From Pycnococcus provasolii (Eukaryota; Chlorophyta; Pseudoscourfieldiophyceae; Pseudoscourfieldiales; Pycnococcaceae), in assembly GCA_938743325.2 (NCBI GenBank), contig OW568871.1, forward strand, positions 806,001-870,000: a stretch of DNA of 64,000 nt, read 5' to 3'. Positions 10,202 through 19,800 of this stretch are shown piece after piece (positions within the stretch are counted from its first letter, which is position 1; every line of letters begins with the position of its first letter). The position numbers and the translations under genes are program-made. The notes under the pieces were generated by a model. It had not been told where the DNA came from and made no database searches. It saw nothing but the letters and a program-made list of their open reading frames with translations.

Positions 10202-11413
10202 TCATGACTCTGTGATTTCACTGACCAGCGCGTTGATATTCTCCATGAGGCCCATGCACTCCTGCAGCAGGTCGTCCTCGCTCGTCACCTTCGCGAGGCG
10301 CGATAGGCTGGACTCGAAGGTTCCCGCTAGCCTCTTCACGCGGCCCATGAGGAGAACCTTATCTGGATCGTCGTCCAAGTTTACGCCCGACAGCATCAGC
10401 TCCTCTCGCTCAGCTCCTCTCTCCATCTCAGCTCCTCTCTCCATCTCGCTCAGCTCCTCGAACATCGGCACTTTTTCGTCAGCAACGACAACCGTGCGCA
10501 TTGAGATGAACGGCGCGATCGCCTCCATGATGCGGTCGCCGTCGCGCGTCAGGTACGTGAACGACATGACGACGTCGGACAGGCGAAGCGTGACGACAAA
10601 CTCCATGTGGTCAGGCGCCTCGAGGCTTGGGCGAAGGCGTGTCTTGACGACGTCGGTGTGCGCGAAGAAGATCACCTTCTTGTCTGGTATGTCGCCGCCG
10701 TGTGCGCCGTCCGCATCCGCCTTGATGGTATGCAGTCCGTCGCCCTTGACGAGGAGCAGAACCGGCGTGCGCACGGTTCCCGTGGGCGTGAATTCGACCA
10801 TGGAGCAGTGGAACCCCGTCATTTCAGCCTTGGCATTCCACACGTCCTGCTCCGCCGCCACCTCCGCGGCGCTCAGCGCCGGCGCCACCCGTCCCGTGCT
10901 CGACAGTGGGGACAGGCTTATGTCAACGAACTGTCCGCTGCCGAACGGCTCGACGCGCGACAGGACGTCCCAAGAGAGCTCCACTCCCACGGGTATATTC
11001 GCCGCAACCCTCTGCAGGCTGACAACCAGGTCAGGCTCGTGCAGGTAGAGCTTGACCATGTTTTCGAGCGTCACCTTGAGTTCCATCGCCTTGCTGTATC
11101 CCGTAAGGAACGTGCGTTCCTTGAGTTTGTTTTTCCTTCCCACCATCTTCACCTTGAAGCGGTCCTGCTCGACGGCCCACGCGGTGATTTCGTTGTACGC
11201 CGCCGTCCACGTCACCTTCCGCGTCATAGCCTCGATGATCTTGACGCCGTTGACGTCTACCCACAGGAACACCTCCTTGAGCGAGGTGACCTGTCCGTCA
11301 ATGAGTTCCTGGAGCAGGAGGTGGCCCTTCGACTCCTTGCAGTGCACGACGACGGGTTTGTCCGGCCCGGCCATGATGCTGTTTGAGATGGACGAGGATG
11401 GCGCGCGAGCCAT
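10202..11413 (-). CDS. Unrecognised protein with two PH/FERM-C-like beta regions
   Basis: 403 aa from the first ATG (11413); an internal ATG 13 codons on is an alternative start. I do not recognise the family. Residues ~25-130 alternate beta-type segments and end in a helix (LKVTLENMVKLYLHEPD), and residues ~190-320 repeat this style. Both would suit PH- or FERM-C-like folds. The C-terminus is helical (LLQECMGLMENINALVSEI). A hexapeptide EMERGA is tandemly repeated near residue 340. No signal peptide or membrane segment is seen. It is tail-to-tail with the WDR60 gene, 50 bp away. Confidence 0.7.
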   Translation of the reverse strand: MARAPSSSISNSIMAGPDKPVVVHCKESKGHLLLQELIDGQVTSLKEVFLWVDVNGVKIIEAMTRKVTWTAAYNEITAWAVEQDRFKVKMVGRKNKLKERTFLTGYSKAMELKVTLENMVKLYLHEPDLVVSLQRVAANIPVGVELSWDVLSRVEPFGSGQFVDISLSPLSSTGRVAPALSAAEVAAEQDVWNAKAEMTGFHCSMVEFTPTGTVRTPVLLLVKGDGLHTIKADADGAHGGDIPDKKVIFFAHTDVVKTRLRPSLEAPDHMEFVVTLRLSDVVMSFTYLTRDGDRIMEAIAPFISMRTVVVADEKVPMFEELSEMERGAEMERGAEREELMLSGVNLDDDPDKVLLMGRVKRLAGTFESSLSRLAKVTSEDDLLQECMGLMENINALVSEITES

Positions 11414-11976
11414 AGAACTAACTATTAAGCTAAATAATAAACAAAAGAAATGAATCCAGGAGACGACGGACAACTGACCACTGAGACCAAAGCTTTCGCC
11501 TTAAGGGAAACTGATTTGTCTTTGAGCGACAGAAATGACGGGAGGCGGGAAACAACGGAACAGGCTTTCGGAACAGGCTGACAGCCGGGTGTTTTTTAGG
11601 GGTTGGGAAGAGTAGGAAGCAAGTAGGGGACCACTCCTCTCGACCTACTTTTTACCCTCCGACCTCCTCCAACGACCTAAACTCTTGATTACGTACTTCA
11701 ATTATTACGGCTCGTCGAGTCGTCGGGAGCGCGCTCGTCAACTAAAGGTAAGCCTTATGTATGGGGGAGGGCGGACGCCTTATGTACCCTAATCCTAGCC
11801 CTAACCCTTTAAGTACCTTGCGACAGACCTGTGTGACAGACCACTCCCCTTAAGTACCTCGTACGACTCAGCCGTGACTCAGCCGAATATTCTTCTTCTG
11901 TTCTTTATTTCTTACACGGTACAGTAACTACTACACACACACGCACGCACATACGCACGCAATCATACGCACGCAA
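11414..11976. other. Intergenic with degenerate telomere-like motif
   Basis: 563 bp between the start of the unknown gene and the 3' end of the sialidase gene. It holds a short degenerate CCCTAA run (11787-11808), several CTTAAG palindromes (near 11498, 11818, 11848), and an (ACGC)n-like stretch at 11935-11965 next to the sialidase stop. No gene is seen. Confidence 0.5.
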
Positions 11977-13449
11977 TCAGCCGCGCGCGTCGTACTCGGC
12001 GCGCAGGTGGCGCACGCTCAGCTCCTCCAACCATATGCCAGCCTTCACGTCATGCCACGCGGTTGTGAGAGAGTCGCCATGCCAGGCGCGACTGTATGCG
12101 CAGAGAATTGTCGCACCACCTCGTGCGATTGCGAGCGTGGGGTAGTGCTTCCACACTTCGGCGGACTCGTCGCCGTCGTCCAGCATGCGCGCGGAGTCCA
12201 TCATCGCGGCGTCCGCTAGACGGTCGTCCACCGAACCAACGCGACGCCATGTCACACCGCCGTCGCGGCTCATCGCGAGGCGCAGGCGGCGGCGCAGTGG
12301 AGGCGAACCGGAAGCCTCAGCCTTGCTGTGGTCGTTGTACGCGACAAGCAGCTCTGCTGGCACTTGAGACGACGCGCCGGACGGCGGCGGCAACGACAGG
12401 AGGGAAACCTTCGTGTCAGGATTCGGGAGTACCGTCACCGCAAGATCCGTCCACTTGCGCCCGCCATCCTCGCTCGTGCTCTGGTAGATGTAATTCGACG
12501 AAGTGCGAAGCAGCATGACGAGGCGGTCAGGCGACCACTCCGCGACCGTGCCCTCGATTGCCCATGTGCCATGCTGCTGCATCGTCAGCTCGCCGTATGC
12601 CTTCCAAGAGCGACCACGATCGGTGCTGATCAGCACGCCGGACGCGGCGGCGGGCGCGTGCCTCACGGAGCACTTTGTCCACGACTTCTGCTGCCAGAAT
12701 GGGATCACCCAGTTGCCCTTGCTCGTCACCACAACACGGTTTGCGATCAGCTTAGGCACGCCAAAAGCCGCATCCTGGCTGTACACGACGCGCGGTTCCT
12801 CCCAGCCGTGCTTGAGCGTGTAGCTCGTCACCTTGATGGCCCCTCCGATGACCCACCTCTCGGGAAGGGCTGGCGTGGAGTTTGTCGCTTGCGTCGGCCG
12901 GCGCATGCACGACGGGCTCGTCTCGCTGAAGAAGAGCCAGAGACGCCTCTTTTCCGCGTCCCAGTGGAGAACGGGCGCCCACTGCCCAGCAAGCACGGGT
13001 ATTGGCACGGGCGCGGCGTTATTCCAAACGCGCCCGAGGTTGTCGCTAGAGACGGCGAAATACAACCTCTGGTCGCGCGCGCCTTCCACGCCGCTGCTTC
13101 CCTGCCACGCGACGACGACGCGAGTGAAGCCGTCTTCCTCCCACCCGTCGCAAACCTCGACCATCGCCATGTGCGCGTACGTGAGGTTGAGGCTGTTGTG
13201 CTGCACGACGTCGCGCGGATCGTTCGTGAGGAACACGGCCGTTCGCGGGTTGGTGGTTGCCGCGTGCAAGGCTGTGCCCCCCGACGCCGTGGATGACTTG
13301 ACGCGAACACGTACCCGTCTCGATCGCGCGGACGACAAGGAGCGCGGCGGCGACGTGTACGTAGCTACGAGCGTGCACCACGCGACCAAGATGGCGAGCC
13401 AGACGAGGTGTCGCGATCGCCCGCCATGGGAGTGTTCTTCGGCGGGCAT
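11977..13449 (-). CDS. Sialidase/neuraminidase-like Asp-box protein, type II membrane or secreted
   Basis: 490 aa from ATG 13449 (frame-open sequence upstream lacks ATG). An N-terminal hydrophobic segment (LVWLAILVAWCTLVATY, residues ~15-31) preceded by Arg/His suggests a signal anchor or signal peptide. The body is a six-bladed sialidase-type fold with Asp boxes of the S-x-D-x-G-x-x-W form: STDRGRSW, SEDGGRKW, SRDGGVTW and a variant SSDNLGRVW. Other family features are GNWVIPFWQQKSW and HYPTLAIARGGATILCAYS. It may release sialic-acid-like sugars (Kdn/Kdo) or act as a non-catalytic carbohydrate binder, and catalytic Tyr/Glu/Arg placement cannot be settled by eye. A GTGCAAGGTG motif lies immediately upstream of the ATG. 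Confidence 0.82.
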   Translation of the reverse strand: MPAEEHSHGGRSRHLVWLAILVAWCTLVATYTSPPRSLSSARSRRVRVRVKSSTASGGTALHAATTNPRTAVFLTNDPRDVVQHNSLNLTYAHMAMVEVCDGWEEDGFTRVVVAWQGSSGVEGARDQRLYFAVSSDNLGRVWNNAAPVPIPVLAGQWAPVLHWDAEKRRLWLFFSETSPSCMRRPTQATNSTPALPERWVIGGAIKVTSYTLKHGWEEPRVVYSQDAAFGVPKLIANRVVVTSKGNWVIPFWQQKSWTKCSVRHAPAAASGVLISTDRGRSWKAYGELTMQQHGTWAIEGTVAEWSPDRLVMLLRTSSNYIYQSTSEDGGRKWTDLAVTVLPNPDTKVSLLSLPPPSGASSQVPAELLVAYNDHSKAEASGSPPLRRRLRLAMSRDGGVTWRRVGSVDDRLADAAMMDSARMLDDGDESAEVWKHYPTLAIARGGATILCAYSRAWHGDSLTTAWHDVKAGIWLEELSVRHLRAEYDARG

Positions 13450-13631
13450 GCAAGGTGCCAGGTGCAAGGTGTGGTGTGGTGTGTGACGGGGAGAGGGAAG
13501 GGGGAGGGAAAGGTTAGGGGTTTGAGGTTAGATTTCCGACCCCCTTCCCCGTCGCGCACATGGCACCGGAAATCAATCAGTGAAATATGATAGTGCACAC
13601 GCGCATACATTATAGGTTTAAAGGTTCACGC

Positions 13632-14695
13632 TCACTCGCCGCCGCCGAGTTCGCCGATGCCCAGCCCAATCAGAAACGCCGCCGCCGCCGCGCTGCCGCC
13701 GTTCAGAATCATGTACAGCGCGCTCAAGAGCTTGTTCTCGCCCGTGTAAGACGCCTTGGCGCCACCCAAAACAGCGAGACTCAGCAGCGTGATGACGCAC
13801 GTCAGCGCGAAACCAGTCGTCTTTTGCATGTTCGCCTTGTTCAGCGCGAGCTGCGCACCGAGAGGAATGGCGCCGAAGACCACAAAGGCTGTGAAGGTGA
13901 CGAGGCCGTTCTTCCAGGGCGCAATGCCGTGCTCGGGAGGGAGCAGGCCGAGCTCCTCGACCATCATCATGTCCACGAAGCTGTCTTTGTACTGGGACGG
14001 GAAGTGCGTTCGTTTCGCGCGTTCGTTAGTGAGAAGAATTGCGCTGCTTTGTGGCAGGCCAACAATGAAGCAAAGAAGCAAAAAAAGAAAACGCCAGTTT
14101 CGCGTACCTTGGCCATGGTGGTGACGATAGTGCGCGCGTCACCCTCCTCCAGTCCACGCCGCACGTACAGCTCGACCATCTCCTCGATTTCGCCTTTCGG
14201 GTAGTTCTCAAACTCCCAAATCTCGCGGTCGAGCTCCTTGACTGTGTAGTCCTTTTCCGCCTTGGACGACAAAAAGTCGCCCAGTCCCATGGACATGCCG
14301 TCGGCGACGAGGTTTGCGAAACCCATGAGCAAAAGAACACGGTCGCTGAGGTTCCCACCCGTCGCGGCAGACACGACGGCGAACGTGGTGACGATTCCGT
14401 CCAGTCCGCCGAGCACGAGACTGCGCACGTAGTTGTTATCGTCTCCCGCGTGTTGTTCCTGTGCGCCGTGAGTTCGACGTCCCTCCTCGACGAGCTTCTC
14501 CATGTGCACTTGCCTGCTCGCTTCGGCATCAAGGTCGCCGAATGCTGCTCGCGCCGCGTCGCTTCTCGCCGCGTCGTCGTTCGCGTCTAGGCTCTTGTTT
14601 TCACCACCATCCTGCTGCCGCGTTGAAGCGGATGCGAATGTGGCCGCATCGTCCCCTTCGCCGTCCATGCGCACCTCCACGTCGTCCGCGGACAT
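13632..14695 (-). CDS. VIT1/CCC1-family iron/manganese transporter
   Basis: Two exons, 14695-14108 and 13991-13632 (116-bp intron GTACGC...CCCAG, phase 0), giving 315 aa. After an ~85-residue hydrophilic N-terminus, TM1 carries the family signature (VRSLVLGGLDGIVTTFAVV), with GFANLVADGMSMGLGDFLSSKAE for TM2 and its cytosolic extension. A metal-binding helical domain follows (RGLEEGDARTIVTTMAK, split by the intron, then DMMMVEELGL), and then three C-terminal membrane helices ending FLIGLGIGELGGGE. VIT/CCC1 proteins move Fe2+ or Mn2+ out of the cytosol into vacuoles or related stores. The Met-Met-Met-Val-Glu-Glu helix is typical of the metal-binding domain. Confidence 0.92.
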
Positions 14696-15273
14696 CTGTC
14701 CGTCTGTCTGTCTGTCTGTGCACGGTATTGTACCTAAGAATTATCACACGTATTCAATTCTGTGGTGAATGTTGCTCCAGCCAAAGCGGGTCCCTCCAGT
14801 CAGCGTTTTGGCTCAAACCACCGTAACCACGCGCTTCGTTCCATCCGAAAGAAGGCCGAAACTCGTTCCCAGAGTAATAAGATGTAGAGGGGGGCGGGAG
14901 AAGTACTGTAGGATAGGCCCATCCACATTCCTCCACATAGGATATACGCAGTACAGGAAGTTTACATACTGTACGTGATGGCACGCATACTGTAGGTACA
15001 TATGATGCGATGCGGAATGCGGAATGCGATGCGGAATGGTCCGGAAGGGCGATGCGGAAGGCCTTGGCTTTGCGGAGTGCGCTTTGTGTGGTCACCTCCC
15101 ACTCCGTAACGGGCGCAGGACGGTAAGTTTACTTTACGAGAAAGTTGGCGTTGAAGTCCGTCCCCAGGCTGAAAGAAAGCGCCCATCACGAACCCATCCC
15201 ACCTTCATCGGGTGGCACCTCTCCCCCTCTCTCGCAATCTTGGGCTCCTGGGCAACTGGCCCTTAAATAAGCA
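14696..15273. other. Intergenic with GATGCGGAAT-type simple repeat
   Basis: 578 bp between the divergent VIT and GHMP kinase genes. It contains a (TGTC)n run at 14698-14720 just upstream of the VIT ATG and an imperfect GATGCGGAATGCG repeat at 15003-15062. No coding signal is seen. Confidence 0.5.
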
Positions 15274-16422
15274 ATGGCGGAGGAGTTGGCGACGCAGCAC
15301 GTGTTCGTGACGGGCCGCCTCTGCCTGTTCGGAGAACACTCCGACTGGGCGGGCGAATACCGCGCGGAAGAACGATTCGATCCCGCCATCTTGCCCGGAC
15401 GCACGCTCGTCGTAGGCACGAACGAAGGCCTGCACGCGCGCGTAAACAGGCTGGCGGAGCCCGTGCTCGTCTTCCAGGGAATCACATCCGCAGGAGATAC
15501 GCACGGGCCGAGGCGATTTCCGCTCGACGACGAAAAGGCGCTGGAGCAGGAGGCGGCGGCGGGCGGGTTCTGGAGCTACGTCGCTGGCACCGCGCTGTGC
15601 GTGATGCGCGAGCTCGAGAAGCGAGGTGTGAGGCAGAGTGTGCAAGGGCTGAACATCGAGAACCACAACAGCACGCTGCCTGCCTGCAAGGGCCTGTCGT
15701 CGTCGGCAGCCGTGTGCGTGCTAGTCGCGCGTGCGTTTAGCGCCGCGTACAACCTGCAGTTTGACGTGCGTACGGAGATGGAGCTCGCTTACCAGGGCGA
15801 GGTGGCGACGCCGAGTCAGTGCGGTCGCATGGACCAGGCGTGCGCATACGGGAGCACGCCAGTCGTGCTTACGTTTGACGGAAACGACGTCACGGCCGAG
15901 CCTCTTCCACTCGGCGGCACAGTGCGCCTTGTGTTTGCGGACCTCGAGGCGTCGAAGGACACGGTGACCATCCTGCGTGGCTTGCGCGCGGCGTACCCCG
16001 TTGCCACCACAGGTGCTCACGCGAAGCTGCACCGATTTCTGGGCGAGCAGAATACCGACATCGTTTCTCGCGCATCTGCGGCGCTCGCGAAAGGCGACGC
16101 CGCCGCACTCGGCGCGCTCATGGTCGAGGCGCAGGCAGCCTTTGACGCCGCCGCCATGCCTCTCGTGCCGAGTCAGCTGGAGGCGCCAGTGCTTCACAGA
16201 GTTCTCGCGGACGAACGCGTGCGCGCACTTAGTCTCGGCGGCAAGGGTGTCGGTTCACAGGGCGATGGATCCGTGCAGTTTGTTTGCGCGACCGCCGCTC
16301 AGCAGCAGGAGCTGTGCGAGTTGCTCGAGCGCGAGTTTCACATGTCACCGTACCACCTGACGATGGAGGTGAACACCAAGGCACCCGCGCCGGAGCATGT
16401 GCCATCGGCAGCTGCCGTGTAA
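15274..16422 (+). CDS. GHMP-family sugar kinase (galactokinase/arabinokinase-like)
   Basis: 382 aa, single exon. The N-terminus has GRLCLFGEHSDWAG, equivalent to the galactokinase/mevalonate kinase motif 1 (GRVNLIGEHxDY), but with SDW where galactokinase has TDY. Motif 2, the phosphate loop, is PACKGLSSSAAVCVLVARAF (P-x-x-x-GLSSSAA). Motif 3 is present as LGGKGVGSQGDGSVQFVC near residue 325. QGEVATPSQCGRMDQACAYG matches the catalytic Asp region. It phosphorylates a small sugar or sugar acid at C1 or a similar position; the true substrate cannot be told from motifs. No transit peptide is evident. The protein lacks the extra substrate residues typical of GALK and may be a distinct branch. Confidence 0.85.
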   Translation: MAEELATQHVFVTGRLCLFGEHSDWAGEYRAEERFDPAILPGRTLVVGTNEGLHARVNRLAEPVLVFQGITSAGDTHGPRRFPLDDEKALEQEAAAGGFWSYVAGTALCVMRELEKRGVRQSVQGLNIENHNSTLPACKGLSSSAAVCVLVARAFSAAYNLQFDVRTEMELAYQGEVATPSQCGRMDQACAYGSTPVVLTFDGNDVTAEPLPLGGTVRLVFADLEASKDTVTILRGLRAAYPVATTGAHAKLHRFLGEQNTDIVSRASAALAKGDAAALGALMVEAQAAFDAAAMPLVPSQLEAPVLHRVLADERVRALSLGGKGVGSQGDGSVQFVCATAAQQQELCELLEREFHMSPYHLTMEVNTKAPAPEHVPSAAAV

Positions 16423-16488
16423 GTTAAAAATCTTCTTAAATTGTTTTTACCGAAGTGAAAGAAGAGAAAAAGGAAAGCGCGCTGGCAG

Positions 16489-16782
16489 TCAGGCGCCCTT
16501 CGTGTCTGTGCGCATAACAATCCTTTCGATTCGCGCCTGAAGTGCTGAGCTGAGCACGTCTCGGTGCTGTTGATATCCTGGTATGCACGACGTGAGGTTG
16601 TCGTATTCGTCGTCGTCCGTTTCGTCGAGAGCGTCTTCGAGTGCGGCCTCGATGGCGCTCGTCGTGAAGGTGAGACTGACTGAGTTTTTCACTCGTTCGA
16701 TGAGCACGCTTTCTTGCTGTTGGTGTTCCTCCTGAGCGGCACGCTTGGAGTCCGCGGCGTCTTTGACATCGGTGGTTGACAT
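16489..16782 (-). CDS. Small acidic hypothetical protein
   Basis: 97 aa from ATG 16782, not recognised. It is hydrophilic and predicted helical, with an acidic stretch DALDETDDDEYDNL in the middle and a basic C-terminal end. It runs convergent with the GHMP kinase gene (67 bp). There is no signal peptide and there are no cysteines except one. Its coding status rests on length, composition and position only. Confidence 0.5.
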   Translation of the reverse strand: MSTTDVKDAADSKRAAQEEHQQQESVLIERVKNSVSLTFTTSAIEAALEDALDETDDDEYDNLTSCIPGYQQHRDVLSSALQARIERIVMRTDTKGA

Positions 16783-17163
16783 TATTGGCACCGATGAGAG
16801 AACTTACTAGTGATTTACGACGAAATGGCGAACTGAAAAGTTGCTACACCGAAGTTAACAAATCACTGCGCCGACGAGCGACGAGGTTTTCCATAGACTT
16901 AATTACAAGAATACAGTACTGCGAGACGTCAGCCGAAGCTGCTACTAAAGCGTAGCATTCTTTGTATACATAAGGTAGAAGTAAGACGGTGCGTGCTTTG
17001 CTGGTGGGGGAGGCAAAGCAGGAGGCGCCCTAACTTAAGCTTAAGGGAGAGAAGAGGAGGCTGAAGGAAGAAGGCTGTGAACTGTGCTGTGGCAGTGAGT
17101 GAGGAGTGGAACTGCACAGCTTGACGTCACGGAACGGTGTTAAAAAAAGGGAAGACGAAGGTC

Positions 17164-18022
17164 CCTGACGTGAGCGTCACTGCGTCCTCCGCGATGACGT
17201 CGACGTCGTCGCCGCTCGTCACCGTCGTCGAGCCGTCGGACGCGATCGACACCTTCGCGTCTGCGCTCGGCGCCTACGCCGAGATGTCGGGGCAGGTCGA
17301 CGTCACAGTCGTCTTGCCCGTGCTCGTCATCGACACGTCGCCGCCCGCAGATACCGTCGCGTCGGTCGCCACTGTCGCGTCGAGCGTCGACCCGTTCGTC
17401 AACGTCGCGGCGCCCGTGCTCGACACGTCCAGCGTCGATCCGCTCATCAACGTCGTAGATGCCTTGCTCGTCATGCTCACAGACGCATCCCTCGTCACTG
17501 ACACGTCGAAGACCGCGTCCACGTCCACACCCGGTTCGCCGGCGCGGACCTCCAGGCCGCCTGTGCCTGAGCCGTCAGCCTCCACGAGGACCGCGCCCAG
17601 CGACACCAGCGACGCGCCACCCGCGCCCGTGCTCATGGACATCGGTCCGATCGTGCTGCTCAGCTGCACCGCACCGTAGAACGACGCGGCCGGCTGGCCA
17701 GCCGACTCCAAACGCATGCCGCCCGTGCCTGACGTGAGCGTCACTGCGTCCTACGCGATGACGTCGACGTCGTCGCCGCTCGTCACCGTCGTCGAGCCGT
17801 CGGACGCGATCGACACCTTCGCGTCTGCGCTCGGCGCCTACGCCGAGATGTCGGGGCAGGTCGACGTCACAGTCGTCTTGCCCGTGCTCGTCATCGACAC
17901 GTCGCCGCCCGCAGATACCGTCGCGTCGGTCGCCACTGTCGCGTCGAGCGTCGACCCGTTCGTCAACGTCGCGGCGCCCGTGCTCGACACGTCCAGCGTC
18001 GATCCGCTCATCACCGTCGCGG
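17164..18022 (-). pseudogene. Decayed remnant of a Ser/Thr/Asp-rich repetitive protein, internally duplicated
   Basis: On the minus strand the region encodes short beta-type repeats (GGDVSMTSTGKTTVTS, GSTLDVSSTGAATLTNGSTL) typical of long extracellular beta-helix or adhesin proteins. A ~290-bp block occurs twice, at 17164-17455 and from 17728, offset 564 bp, with only a few differences. No start, no full-length frame and no other domain is present, so this is a broken fragment of a larger gene. It could derive from a host surface protein or from a virus-type structural gene; I cannot tell which. The plus strand is also open but has no ATG-led sense and mirrors the repeat. Confidence 0.6.
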
Positions 18023-18261
18023 CATGGCCTCTGGGTTGTAGCTTGCGCCAACGCCGTCATCCGCGAAATCAGCGCCCAGCATCGTGTGCGTCTTTCCCGT
18101 TCCTGTCTGTCTGTTTTGTGAAAAGGCGTAATGTTAGAGCCTTTTACGCCTCTTCCAGAAACGTGAACAAAGTGGCAACTGCCACATTTCAAAATACAAA
18201 ATCAAGAATCAAGCAAAGCAACCCACCCACTCCAACCCACTCCATTCTCCACTTTTTCCCC

Positions 18262-19800
18262 ATGATGTCCTCCTTGCTTGAGGAGTGCAAGGCCGGGATC
18301 CTGTTTTATTCAGTCAGCCCGGGTTTGAGTGGCGTCCTGAAAAAAAAGACGGGGGAGGCCCTACTCCCTAACACCACGTCCCCCTGGCGCGGTGCAGGCA
18401 TAGCGTTTTCGGGGAGGTCTGCGCGCGTGTCGTACCACAACGGAACGGACGAGGCTATTAGGGCCGCGTTCAGGGCCGCGGCCGAAGACGCGAACAGGGC
18501 AGTTGGACCGGACAGGGCAGCTGCTGAGGCCTGGAGTCAGGAGTTTGGGAGCCTCTTTCAAAAAGGAACCACGACAACGTGGTGGGCGCACTTTTACTCG
18601 AGGCTTTCGTACCACCTCCGGCATATTGACGGGGACGCCTCGAACCAGACGTACAAGCTTTTTTGGCGTAGCAAAAACTCCTTTTTGTTTTTTTGTCGCA
18701 AGGGAGAGCGCGTGACGACACGCTTGGGTCCTGATTTGCTGGTGGCAGTCCCTATGGCCTTACTGAACGGCAAAACACAGCACGGCGTTTGGGGGTCAAC
18801 CCACCAAGGTTTGCAGATACGCGTCAAGGGGGGACTCAACACCGAGAAGTGGGCCCCGCGACCTGACTTATGCACTGCCGGGTGGTCAGAAGAGGAGCCG
18901 AAGCCTTTCGACAACGCCTTGGAGTTCAAGGCCAGTTTGGGGCAAAAGTTTGACCAGTTCCCGCTAGTTGTTTGGGGCAACCCTGCCGCCGCTGGAGAAG
19001 TTTCGCACAACAAGGCGTACGCGCAGTCTATTAAGGGCTTGGAAGAAGACGAACTCTGCTCCGTCCTTCTCGAACAGGAAAACGGGGAAACCCGACCCTG
19101 CCCCCGACTGGCGAGGGTGGTCAGCGACGAATACCCGAGTCGAGTTTGCGTGTGCTGCAGGCCTAAATTAGGGCTAAGGTTACCGCCCTGCTACGACGAA
19201 GTCGACGATGATGAAATGGCCATGGACGCTGGCGCTGGCGGTGTGGCCGACGATGGCGCTGCTGGTGCGCCTCAAGCTGGGCAGAGTCTCGCGAACGAAC
19301 AGTACATATACCTCACGCGTTCCGGCAAAAGCTTTCAAGTTCTAATTCGCTTCTACGGGAAGCCTATTTACTTTGGAAGTTATGATACCATCGATGACGC
19401 GCGGCGCGAGCGCGACCGCGCGCTGAAATTTCGTGCTAAACTTTATGCTGAAATAGGTCCTGAGTTACTTCGGTTACAGGCTGCTCAGGCTGCTCAGGCT
19501 GCTCAGGCCGCTCATGCTGCAGACGCGCGAACCAGATATACCAACCATCTACACGCCAAATATGGGGCTCCGTCGTCGTCATCGCCGGACGTCGCCGTCG
19601 TCGTTCATCAACCAGTTCATCAAACAGTTCAGCAACCTGTTCAGCAAACAGTTCATCAACCTGTTCAGCAACCAGTTCAGCAAACAGTTCAGCAAACAGT
19701 TCAGCAACCAGTTTGGGATTTGCACGCCGCCGCTCGCGCCGCGGGTGGACGATACATCGGGAACATATATGATTTATCTCATCCACCGCCGAACAATTGA
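18262..19800 (+). CDS. AP2-domain-like protein with novel N-terminal region
   Basis: 512 aa from the tandem ATG at 18262. The open frame continues upstream into the duplicated remnant, but that part is antisense to it and is not taken as coding. Residues ~1-330 are unrecognised, with regularly placed Trp/Phe (TTTWWAHFYSRLSYHLRHI, KLFWRSKNSFLFFCRKG, FPLVVWGNPAAAGEVS) and a C-x-C-C-x-P motif near residue 295. An acidic spacer follows. Then comes an AP2/ERF-like fold at ~353-405 (YIYLTRSGKSFQVLIRFYGK and YFGSYDTIDDARRERDRALKF), where G-x-Y/F-x-T-x-x-x-A matches the AP2 helix start. The C-terminus has Ala-Gln repeats and a QPVQQTV tandem repeat. It is either a DNA-binding factor of an expanded algal family or an AP2 module of the mobile-element type; no integrase or endonuclease domain is visible. 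Confidence 0.65.
   Translation: MMSSLLEECKAGILFYSVSPGLSGVLKKKTGEALLPNTTSPWRGAGIAFSGRSARVSYHNGTDEAIRAAFRAAAEDANRAVGPDRAAAEAWSQEFGSLFQKGTTTTWWAHFYSRLSYHLRHIDGDASNQTYKLFWRSKNSFLFFCRKGERVTTRLGPDLLVAVPMALLNGKTQHGVWGSTHQGLQIRVKGGLNTEKWAPRPDLCTAGWSEEEPKPFDNALEFKASLGQKFDQFPLVVWGNPAAAGEVSHNKAYAQSIKGLEEDELCSVLLEQENGETRPCPRLARVVSDEYPSRVCVCCRPKLGLRLPPCYDEVDDDEMAMDAGAGGVADDGAAGAPQAGQSLANEQYIYLTRSGKSFQVLIRFYGKPIYFGSYDTIDDARRERDRALKFRAKLYAEIGPELLRLQAAQAAQAAQAAHAADARTRYTNHLHAKYGAPSSSSPDVAVVVHQPVHQTVQQPVQQTVHQPVQQPVQQTVQQTVQQPVWDLHAAARAAGGRYIGNIYDLSHPPPNN

Noticed and set aside
17716-18261. N-terminal extension of the AP2-like protein through the repeat block
   Set aside because: This stretch is antisense to the duplicated repeat-protein remnant. 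A good double ATG exists at 18262.
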